Both the position numbers and the translations under genes were made by a program. 47,897 nucleotides of DNA from contig RHGE01000046.1 in assembly GCA_004296775.1 (NCBI GenBank), positions 1-47,897 of the forward strand, read 5' to 3'. Source of the stretch: Marinilabiliaceae bacterium JC017. Its GTDB lineage: Bacteria > Bacteroidota > Bacteroidia > Bacteroidales > Marinilabiliaceae. The notes under the pieces were generated by a model that saw only the letters and a program-made list of their open reading frames with translations, had not been told where the DNA came from and ran no database searches. Below, piece by piece: positions 15,441 through 23,169 of this stretch (position 1 is the first letter of the stretch; every line of letters begins with the position of its first letter).

Positions 15441-18400
15441 TTACTCCTTAACAAACCTTGTTTGGTAACTATTACCGCCGGCAATTATTTGAATAATATA
15501 ATAGCCTGGCACTAATTCAGACACTGGAATGACATTATCTCCATTAACCTCTGTCATCATCTTCACTACCGTTCCTAATGAATTATAGATATTCAACTGC
15601 TCTATACTTCCCGAAACATCTACTTTAATGTACGCATTAGCCGGTGACGGGTAGACTCTAAAACCATTGTGTTCATCATGAATACCAGTTACTGTAGAGA
15701 CTTTAAGCGTCTGTTCTACCGGTTCGGCAGCCAGATAGTTTTCATCACCGGGTTGAGATGCTGTTAACACTACACTACCGGACTGATGTATGGCAACCAA
15801 ATTCCCCGACATGGAAACAATGGATTCATCCCCGCTTTCTACCTTCACCGGCAGGCCGGAGGTAGCCGTGACAACCAAATTAAAATCATCATCATTCATG
15901 GTTTTATCCGAAACAGGATCAAACGTAATGGTTTGGGATGCCTTATCAATATCCAAAAGCCCATTAACAAACGAAAAAGTATAATTTGAAGCCTGTAAGG
16001 TTCCTTCATCAATAGTAATTGTCACCGGGCTTTCACTTACCGATGTATTGGCAGTTGCTGTAGTTACCAACTCCGGCGTTCCGGTCACACCGGCAGATGC
16101 CTCATTCTCCCCATTCACAAAGCCTGAAAAGGAATAGGTTAAATCAGGTAATTCCTCCTTATAGACCTTTGTATTATTTTCGGCTTTAACGGATAGTGGC
16201 GCCTTCTCCACGGTAAAGGAATAGGTTGTTTGCACCGGATCATAAGCTGCTGTTCCTGCCTGCGACCCTTTTAATTCAACTTCCCCAGCTCCCCTTATCG
16301 TTAACACATCACCCTCCAAAGAGGCCGGGCCACTAATAATGGAATAACTCAACGGCAAGCCTGATGTACTGGTAGCATGAAGATGAAAAGCCTCATCTCC
16401 ATAGGTCACAGAAGCCACCGGATCAAAGGAGATGGTCTGTTCAGCTGTTGCATCAAAATTAGTCAGTATCCTGAAACCGGATGGCTGCAAATGGAAATTA
16501 TCAGTAGTAGCACTCACATTAAAGGTTGTCCCGTCAACAGTAGGATCACCATTGTATTGATACCAGGTACCTGCCTCTGAATATCCCGGTTGAATATCCT
16601 TCCCGTTATCGGGATCAAAATTGGCAATCACAATCACCTGGTTCCCTTCATTATCTTTATACGCCATTCGACGAGGCGTTGCCAGATCATTCCTCCCAAT
16701 ATTACCATAGTCACTAGTCGTATAGAAATCGTAGCGCTGGCGCAAGTTAAATATTAGGGAATAAACCCTATACAGCTCCTTCCGGTGCGCATCCTCATAG
16801 TAGTCCCAACGTACGGGCTTACGACCAGTCCGCCCATTCTCGTCAATAGAAATATCATAGCCCAGCTCTTCAAATTGCCAAATCATACGCGGCCCTGGCA
16901 ATAAACCGTTAAAAGCTGATATCATCTTCAATCGATCAATTGCTGCTTCGGTTTTTTCTTCCCCGGTTAATGATTTCACATTTTTTGCATAGGAAAAGAC
17001 CTCATATCCCAGCCGCTGCTCATCGTGACTCTCAATGTAACTCACGAAATTGGCATAAGTGAAATTTCTTGACAAATACACACTACTCCAGATGGAGTAA
17101 TTATTGTTGTCGTCATAGCCCAGGGCCAGATTTTTATACGGTTCCTGTGGACCAGCACCAGACCACATCAGAATGCCATGATCAGCCAGTGCTTTATCCT
17201 CGGCATCATTGGCCAAGTGCTCAAAAATAGCATAAGTCCCGGGGTGCTGACTCCACATATTATCAACCATTCGTTTTAATAAATCCACCCGATCCTGATC
17301 ATAGGTTGAAGCCCAAGGATCATCCTCATCCGGTGCTGTTTGGGTGAATCCTTTTGTAAAATCGAAACGAAAACCATCCAGGTTATATTCCGTGATCCAG
17401 AAATCTAAAATAGCATCTATTAGTGCTTGGGTGTGTTCACTTTCGTGGTTCCAGTCAGCTCCCCAATGACCTGCACTCGCATACACACCTCTATGTTCAG
17501 CATTAAACCATGGATTGTATGCCGCGGGCCGATTATTGGCCTTATCCCAGTAGAGACGAGCCATTACATTTGAATGAAAGGCATGGTTTAAAACCAGGTC
17601 ATTAACCACGGCAATGCCCCGTTTATGCGCCTGGTCCACGAAACGTTTAAAGTCTTTCGCTGTTCCATAAGCCTTATCCAGGGCAAAATAAAAGTTTGGA
17701 TTATAGCCCCAACTGTCGTTGTTTTCAAATTCAGAAACAGGCATCACATGAATACAGTTAATCCCAAGCTCCTTAAGGTAATCAAGTTTTTGCGTTGCCG
17801 CTTTAAACGTCCCTTCCGTGGTAAAATCCCTGAAATGCAGCTCATAGATATTCAGTTCGTTGGATGCCGGCCGATTGAAATCGTTAACCTCCCAGCTATA
17901 GTTCTCCTGATTGGTTTGAAAAACAGAAGCAATTTCAGAGGTCTTACCATAGGGATAAGGTTTTAAATCAGGATAGACAGCTGATGAAATATCCCCATCG
18001 GCCGGATCAGATACCTTGCGGGTATAGGGATCAGCCATACGAATTTCGCCATCCACCAAGTATTGAAAGGCGTATTCCTTTCCGGCTTCCAGGTCATCCA
18101 GTGTAATCCACCAATAATCACCGTCCTTTTTCATTTTATAGGCTTCCTCTACCTGCCAATTATTAAAATCACCAATGGCATACACCACCTTTTTAGCCGG
18201 TGTGGTATTACTACCACTCACCGTTCCGGTTCCTTTCTTATAATTGGTACTGGTGGGCGTATGTAAAACAAGTGTCACCTTTGAGGGATCATCCGAATAA
18301 TAATTGATCCCGGCCACGGTATTTTCAGGACGTGGAGCCGTCACAACCGACGAATACCCTTTTACACTAAACGTCTTATACTTGGTTTCACCATTCAACT

Positions 18401-19754
18401 CGGCCTTCAACCGGAAATAATGAAGTTCTAGGTTCGGGATTTCATGATTAAACGAAAAGACCGTGTTGGTTTGCTGTGTAACCACAACCGGATTATTCAT
18501 GCCGGCATCCGTCTCTTCCAGGGTCCAATCCACCGCCACATTGGCTGTAGCGGTCACGGCAAAAGGAACGGCTTCCTCAGTCAGGAATGGTGAATAACCG
18601 GGATTATTAGTAAAAAACCAGAAGGTCCCCGGATTCATCTCAAAATGGTAGTTCTCATGCTTAAGTCCATCCTCTTTTATGGAGCCATCGGCACTTCTGA
18701 AAAGGAAATTAAGTCCGAAAGCATCCTGCGTATCGGTTAATCCATAATAAGACACGGCGTCCGGGATGGTAATTTCCCAGGTATTGACACTTCCTGGTGT
18801 TTTTATCATCAAGCCAACACCATCGTCCTGTCCCCAATTACCTACGGCTGTATTAAAGCTGGTGGAATTTGGCCCGTCGGTGGCAATGCCGGAATGGAAA
18901 TAGACTTTCTCAGCCCCTTCCAATGTGGTACCGGCTGCATCAAAAGTGATGGTAAAAGGTTGCGTCCGGTGAGGCATTTGGGGGTCAATTGATACACGAT
19001 TATCAGCTACATCCACGGTATAATTGTGACCATCGTTATTATTGTAATTGATGGTAACCAGGTCTATATCCGATTCATTGTTGAGAGTACTTAAGTCGAG
19101 TGTGGATGAGAAGGTATAAAAGTTATAAGTTCCTGTTTCCGGCAAATCAATTTGTACACTACCTGATGCATCGGTACAAATAACTTCAGCCAAATGGAAA
19201 GAAGAAAAATTGTCATTGGAATAACGTACATAGATGTGCTCCTCCAGGCAGGGTGCTTTATCCAGTGACACCTGAACCGTAAACTTATCTCCTTTTCGGA
19301 CTACCGCGGGTGCTGTCACGTTATTGATTTGTGCAGGAATAGCACTCAGGGTCATGATCCCCACAGGAAGATTTGCACCAATATAATCCTGTGGATTTTT
19401 AATGGTCAAGTGCACATACTGTTTCAGCTCCCCAATATTAGAACCATTCCATTTAGCATTTACATTAGTACCATATCCTATTGTCCATACAGTATTCAGA
19501 TGTCCTTCCCCGGGAATCACGTAGCCACATCCCCAATTAACGCTCCAATCATTAAAAGCAATTTTAAATTCATCATTGACCGATGGCTGAATGGTTTTTC
19601 CATAATAACCAGTAGCTCCCAAATTGGTTTTCAGATCTGCCCGGTTGTCGTCATTCAGGTCCCAGACATTATGACTTCCCGGTACATATACCGACTGGGC
19701 AAAGGCACCCAGGTACAAAAAAGAAAGAAATAAAATAGATAAAAGTCTCTTCAT
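15441..19754 (-). CDS. Secreted GH13 alpha-amylase/pullulanase-type enzyme with T9SS signal
   Basis: 1437 residues. The signal peptide is about 1-19 (LGAFAQ). N-terminal beta-sandwich, probably starch-binding, modules span about 20-500. A CBM48/E-set domain (about 520-590, YAIGDFNNWQ) precedes the GH13 barrel (about 630-1050). Catalytic residues are D798 (DGFRFDFTKG), E845 (AIFEHLAND) and D911 (ESHDEQR). After it come Ig-like MBG/YDG repeats (about 1110-1350) and a type IX secretion C-terminal domain (about 1358-1437, FRVYPSPANAYIKV ... TRFVKE). It should be exported, probably to the cell surface, to cleave starch or pullulan; linkage specificity cannot be read. A -33/-7 promoter and a paired LacI-type operator lie upstream. 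Confidence 0.93.
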   Translation of the reverse strand: MKRLLSILFLSFLYLGAFAQSVYVPGSHNVWDLNDDNRADLKTNLGATGYYGKTIQPSVNDEFKIAFNDWSVNWGCGYVIPGEGHLNTVWTIGYGTNVNAKWNGSNIGELKQYVHLTIKNPQDYIGANLPVGIMTLSAIPAQINNVTAPAVVRKGDKFTVQVSLDKAPCLEEHIYVRYSNDNFSSFHLAEVICTDASGSVQIDLPETGTYNFYTFSSTLDLSTLNNESDIDLVTINYNNNDGHNYTVDVADNRVSIDPQMPHRTQPFTITFDAAGTTLEGAEKVYFHSGIATDGPNSTSFNTAVGNWGQDDGVGLMIKTPGSVNTWEITIPDAVSYYGLTDTQDAFGLNFLFRSADGSIKEDGLKHENYHFEMNPGTFWFFTNNPGYSPFLTEEAVPFAVTATANVAVDWTLEETDAGMNNPVVVTQQTNTVFSFNHEIPNLELHYFRLKAELNGETKYKTFSVKGYSSVVTAPRPENTVAGINYYSDDPSKVTLVLHTPTSTNYKKGTGTVSGSNTTPAKKVVYAIGDFNNWQVEEAYKMKKDGDYWWITLDDLEAGKEYAFQYLVDGEIRMADPYTRKVSDPADGDISSAVYPDLKPYPYGKTSEIASVFQTNQENYSWEVNDFNRPASNELNIYELHFRDFTTEGTFKAATQKLDYLKELGINCIHVMPVSEFENNDSWGYNPNFYFALDKAYGTAKDFKRFVDQAHKRGIAVVNDLVLNHAFHSNVMARLYWDKANNRPAAYNPWFNAEHRGVYASAGHWGADWNHESEHTQALIDAILDFWITEYNLDGFRFDFTKGFTQTAPDEDDPWASTYDQDRVDLLKRMVDNMWSQHPGTYAIFEHLANDAEDKALADHGILMWSGAGPQEPYKNLALGYDDNNNYSIWSSVYLSRNFTYANFVSYIESHDEQRLGYEVFSYAKNVKSLTGEEKTEAAIDRLKMISAFNGLLPGPRMIWQFEELGYDISIDENGRTGRKPVRWDYYEDAHRKELYRVYSLIFNLRQRYDFYTTSDYGNIGRNDLATPRRMAYKDNEGNQVIVIANFDPDNGKDIQPGYSEAGTWYQYNGDPTVDGTTFNVSATTDNFHLQPSGFRILTNFDATAEQTISFDPVASVTYGDEAFHLHATSTSGLPLSYSIISGPASLEGDVLTIRGAGEVELKGSQAGTAAYDPVQTTYSFTVEKAPLSVKAENNTKVYKEELPDLTYSFSGFVNGENEASAGVTGTPELVTTATANTSVSESPVTITIDEGTLQASNYTFSFVNGLLDIDKASQTITFDPVSDKTMNDDDFNLVVTATSGLPVKVESGDESIVSMSGNLVAIHQSGSVVLTASQPGDENYLAAEPVEQTLKVSTVTGIHDEHNGFRVYPSPANAYIKVDVSGSIEQLNIYNSLGTVVKMMTEVNGDNVIPVSELVPGYYIIQIIAGGNSYQTRFVKE

Positions 19755-19789
19755 GGATTTGGATTTTTGATTAGTAAATTCTTTTCATA

Positions 19790-19820
19790 CAATATTAACG
19801 AAACGTTAACAACCTTCAAA
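19790..19820 (-). promoter_or_regulatory. -33/-7 promoter of the GH13 gene
   Basis: On the minus strand TTTG (19817-19820) is followed after exactly 19 bases by TAATATTG (19790-19797), one mismatch from TAnnTTTG. This spacing fits the Bacteroidota housekeeping promoter. A TTAACG-AAA-CGTTAA palindrome overlaps the spacer. Confidence 0.6.
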
Positions 19821-19854
19821 CGTGCTATTTAACTTGCAATATTTATCAATCAGT

Positions 19855-19878
19855 GCAAACGGTTGCGGAATCGTTTGC
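19855..19878. promoter_or_regulatory. Tandem LacI-family operator upstream of the GH13 gene
   Basis: Two adjacent 12-base sites: GCAAACGGTTGC (19855-19866), an exact match to GCAAnCGnTTGC, and GGAATCGTTTGC (19867-19878), one mismatch. The pair is itself an inverted repeat (TGCAAACG ... CGTTTGCA). It lies about 70-95 bases upstream of the predicted start of transcription, which would suit activation more than simple blocking. A LacI/MalR-type sugar regulator encoded elsewhere is inferred. Confidence 0.6.
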
Positions 19879-19919
19879 AACTCCTGATAACTGTTGTAAA
19901 ACATGTTTTGGGAAAGAGG

Positions 19920-20110
19920 GACGGGGTGGATGGAAGGTTTTTGGGTTCGGGGTTTATGGTGTTAGGGGTATTGGGCAGGGAGAGGGAAGTTTGAGGTTAG
20001 TAGATAGAGGTTAGATGCCAGAGGCTAGTGGCTAGAAGATAAAGGTTGGGGATTAGATGCTAGAAGTTAGAGGTTAGAGACTGGCAGATGATAAAGGGTT
20101 GGCTGGTTAG
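19920..20110. repeat. Degenerate TTAGAGGTTAGA-type low-complexity tract
   Basis: Units such as GGTTAGATGCCAGAGG, GATTAGATGCTAGAAG and TTAGAGGTTAGAG recur imperfectly through this interval, the main content of the 545-base gap 19755-20299. A short reverse-orientation relative is at about 670-705. No gene was seen. Confidence 0.6.
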
Positions 20111-20257
20111 TTTTAGGGTTCAAGGCATACGGTACAAGGGGAAATGGGGATAAGTCTTGATACCTACTTCTTGGTACTCACGTCTGGTTAGAAATTAGTA
20201 ATTGGAGCATATCGAACAATAACCTTACTCTTCGTTTCAGGAATTGAAATCTATTGG

Positions 20258-20265
20258 TAGCTTTG
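20258..20265 (+). promoter_or_regulatory. -7 box of the radical SAM gene
   Basis: TAGCTTTG matches TAnnTTTG, 34 bases before the GTG start at 20300. Confidence 0.5.
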
Positions 20266-20299
20266 CGCCATTATTCATCGATTCATAACTATTTTCGGC

Positions 20300-22498
20300 G
20301 TGGCGCAAAAGATACTGCTCATTACTCCTCCATTTACTCAATTGAATACTCCTTATCCGGCAACGGCCTATCTGAAGGGATTCCTGAATACAAAAAACAT
20401 CATCAGTCACCAGGCAGATCTGGGTATTGAGGCCATCAACAAACTGTTCTCTACGGAGGGGCTAAGGCTTCTCTTCGAGGAGGTGGCCAACAACAAAGCG
20501 CCCTTATCCCCTAACAGCAAACGCATCGTGCACCTGAAGCAGGAATACATCAAGACCATCGACCCGGTCATGAACTTTCTAAAGGGACAAAATTCCACCC
20601 TGGCCCATGTCATTTGTGACGGTACTTACCTGCCCGAAGCGGCGCGTTTTGAGCAGCTCGACGACCTGGAATGGGCCTTTGGTACAATGGGGATTCAGGA
20701 CAAAGCCAAGCACCTGATCACCCTTTACCTGGAGGATCTCTCGGACCTGATTATTGAAGCCGTGGATCCTCATTTTGGCTTTAGTCGCTATGCCGAACGC
20801 CTGGGCCGGTCGGCCAACTCATTCGATGCGTTACATGCGGAATTGAATAAGCCGGATACCTACATTGACCGGTTACTGCTTGACCTGTTACAACACAAAA
20901 TAGACACCATTAAACCAACGGTGGTAGCCCTGTCGGTGCCTTTTCCCGGCAACCTGTACAGCGCCCTTAAATGTGGCCAATGGCTGAAGCAGTATCATCC
21001 GGCCATCAAACTTATCCTTGGCGGTGGTTTTGCCAACACCGAACTGCGCTCCCTGTCGGATGCCCGCGTGTTCAACTACACGGACTTTATCACCCTGGAT
21101 GACGGGGAAGCACCACTGTTATACCTCCTTGAACACCTGGATGGCACGCGGCCCTTAACGGCTCTGAAACGTACCTATACCCTTCAGGCAGCCGAAGTGG
21201 TCTATATCGACGGAGCCACTGAACCGGATTGTTCGCAACCCGAAGCCGGCACCCCCGATTATGCGGGTCTGCCGCTTAACGATTACCTGTCGGTGGTGGA
21301 GGTGGTGAATCCCATGCACCGCCTGTGGAGCGACGGCCGCTGGAACAAACTCACCCTGGCACATGGTTGTTACTGGGGTAAATGCTCCTTCTGCGATGGC
21401 TCACTCGATTACATCAAACGTTACGAACCCAACAAGGCCAGCACCATTTGCGACCGTTTGGAACAAATCATAACACAAACCGGGCAAAACGGCTTTCACT
21501 TTGTGGACGAAGGGGCCCCACCAACCCTGCTCAAAGAACTCTCACTGGAAATCCTGCGCCGTGGCCTGACAGTAATCTGGTGGACCAATATCCGTTTTGA
21601 GAAGAGCTTCACGGCCGACCTGTGCCGCTTAATGCAAGAGGCGGGCTGCATTGCTGTGTCCGGCGGGCTGGAAGTAGCCTCCGACCGGTTGCTGAAACTC
21701 ATCAACAAAGGCGTAACGGTGGAACAGGTGACCCGTGTGGCCGACCATTTCACCCAGGCTGGTATTATGGTGCATGCTTACCTGATGTATGGCTTTCCGA
21801 CGCAAACCGTGCAGGAAACCATCGACGCCCTGGAGGTGGTGCGCCAACTGTTTATGCACGGTGTGGTGCAGTCGGGTTTCTGGCACCAGTTTGCCCTCAC
21901 AGCCCACAGTCCCGTTGGCCTTCATCCCGAGCGCTTCAACATAGAGATCACCACGAAAGAAACGGGCGCCTTTGCCAACAACGACCTGCAATTCATCGAC
22001 AAAAGCGGCGCCATTCATGAGGTATTCAGTGAAGGGTTGCGCAAGTCATTGTTCAACTACATGCACGGCATCTGTTTTGACTACCGGCTGGACGAATGGT
22101 TCGATTTCAAGGTGCCCCGAACCACCCTTCCGCCCAACTACATTGAGCATTTCCTCTCCACTCAAAAAGAAAAGATTACCAGCCCTGCTACCCGTGTGGT
22201 TTGGCTGGGGTACCAACCGTTGATGGAAATCTACACCAAAAAGAAAAAGGGTAAGACCACACCCATGGCTCGGTTAATTTTTCATAATAAAGCCAACGAC
22301 CTTGTACTGAACGTGAAAGAAAGCCTTGGAGCCTGGCTGTGTGACATCCTGCCGGATATAATGGTAACACCCAACAAAAAGGTTACCCTGGCTCAACTGG
22401 AAGAAAGTTTTAACCAGCACCATTTGGGAGACTTTTCCATTTTTATGACAAGCCATACCTTGAAACAATTGAGGGAAAACGGTCTTTTGTTTTTGTAG
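20300..22498 (+). CDS. B12-binding-type radical SAM protein
   Basis: 732 residues with a GTG start, giving the typical N-terminus MAQKILLITPPFTQLNTPYPA. A cobalamin-binding-like Rossmann region spans about 200-290 (VVALSVPFPGNLYSAL, LILGGGF). The radical SAM core begins near residue 350 with HGCYWGKCSFC, a C-x4-C-x2-C variant of the usual C-x3-C-x2-C cluster motif that is known in B12-type families, followed by FVDEGAPP and a GLEVASDRLLKLINKGVT segment. The family includes methyltransferases and RiPP-modifying enzymes; the substrate here is unknown. The gene is visibly GC-richer (ctg, gcc, gac codons) than its neighbours, which may indicate transfer. It is monocistronic. Confidence 0.87.
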   Translation: MAQKILLITPPFTQLNTPYPATAYLKGFLNTKNIISHQADLGIEAINKLFSTEGLRLLFEEVANNKAPLSPNSKRIVHLKQEYIKTIDPVMNFLKGQNSTLAHVICDGTYLPEAARFEQLDDLEWAFGTMGIQDKAKHLITLYLEDLSDLIIEAVDPHFGFSRYAERLGRSANSFDALHAELNKPDTYIDRLLLDLLQHKIDTIKPTVVALSVPFPGNLYSALKCGQWLKQYHPAIKLILGGGFANTELRSLSDARVFNYTDFITLDDGEAPLLYLLEHLDGTRPLTALKRTYTLQAAEVVYIDGATEPDCSQPEAGTPDYAGLPLNDYLSVVEVVNPMHRLWSDGRWNKLTLAHGCYWGKCSFCDGSLDYIKRYEPNKASTICDRLEQIITQTGQNGFHFVDEGAPPTLLKELSLEILRRGLTVIWWTNIRFEKSFTADLCRLMQEAGCIAVSGGLEVASDRLLKLINKGVTVEQVTRVADHFTQAGIMVHAYLMYGFPTQTVQETIDALEVVRQLFMHGVVQSGFWHQFALTAHSPVGLHPERFNIEITTKETGAFANNDLQFIDKSGAIHEVFSEGLRKSLFNYMHGICFDYRLDEWFDFKVPRTTLPPNYIEHFLSTQKEKITSPATRVVWLGYQPLMEIYTKKKKGKTTPMARLIFHNKANDLVLNVKESLGAWLCDILPDIMVTPNKKVTLAQLEESFNQHHLGDFSIFMTSHTLKQLRENGLLFL

Positions 22499-23114
22499 AA
22501 AAGGAAAACACTTTAAAAAATCTGGGAGGGGATATTTCCATTTTGGCATATTGACAGGATTAACAAGATTGACAGGATTATATTATCGTGGTAAGGAGTG
22601 TTGGTGGAAATTCTCGGGTTTATTGATCATTGTCAAATGCCGGGGAGGGCACGGATTACAAATCTGCGCCAGCCATTGGGTATTATTGGACAGGATTATA
22701 TTTTTCTGAGAGAGAAGATCAGAAAACACCAAACAACCTTGTGAGAAGATTTCTGAAGCTCAGAATACACCAAACGACCTTGCGAGAAGGTTTCTGAAGC
22801 TCAGAAAACGCCAAACGACCTTGCGAGAAGATTTCGCGGGCTCGCGGAAACATCTTGCAACCGTTCTGTTATTACAGGACCTGGTCTTCTTCCATTTTTT
22901 TCTTTCACCTTTCACCTTTCCTCTTCGCACCATTGCCTGCTCCCTTTTACCTCTGCGGCTGTGATGGTGCTGCGGCAGGGGGCGCAGTGGTAGCTGGCTG
23001 CCGGCCGGGCTGATGTGGCGTTGGCGGGCGGAGGCGACGAAGGAGCCCACGTACCGCCTTACGCCACACAGCCTGGCGGGTAGCCACTACAAACGGAGCA
23101 CCCGCCCGGCCGCC
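22499..23114. other. Gene-free interval with hairpin repeats and a GC-rich block
   Basis: No convincing gene. After a short GACAGGATTA repeat (22553-22580, again at 22690-22697) comes the second 41-base hairpin array (about 22706-22858), then a block at about 22935-23115 that is far richer in G+C than the rest of the window. The GC block contains complementary GGCCGGGC (near 23003) and GCCCGGCC (near 23105) sequences. The open frames covering it are short and have no recognisable domain. Confidence 0.6.
22706..22858. repeat. 41-base hairpin tandem repeat, family 2
   Basis: CAAACGACCTTGCGAGAAG-type units begin at 22730, 22771 and 22812, exactly 41 bases apart. Each unit has the hairpin TTTCTGA-AGC-TCAGAAA and a smaller ACCTT-GCGAG-AAGGT stem. 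The last unit has diverged to TTTCGCGGGCTCGCGG. There are no spacers. The sequence is unrelated to family 1 (11385-11580), but period and two-hairpin design are the same. Confidence 0.8.
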
Positions 23115-23116
23115 CA

Positions 23117-23149
23117 TAAAAAAAGGCTGTCCTATCGAACAGCCTTTGC
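23117..23149 (-). terminator. Terminator of argS
   Basis: On the minus strand AAAGGCTGTTC and the complementary GGACAGCCTTT flank a short loop and are followed by a T run, about 20 bases after the argS stop. Confidence 0.85.
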
Positions 23150-23169
23150 AATATATAAACAGACTATGA

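Noticed and set aside
22706-22858. Possible CRISPR array
   Set aside because: The units are directly adjacent with no unique spacers, and no cas gene is in the window. The same holds for 11385-11580 and 47238-47440.
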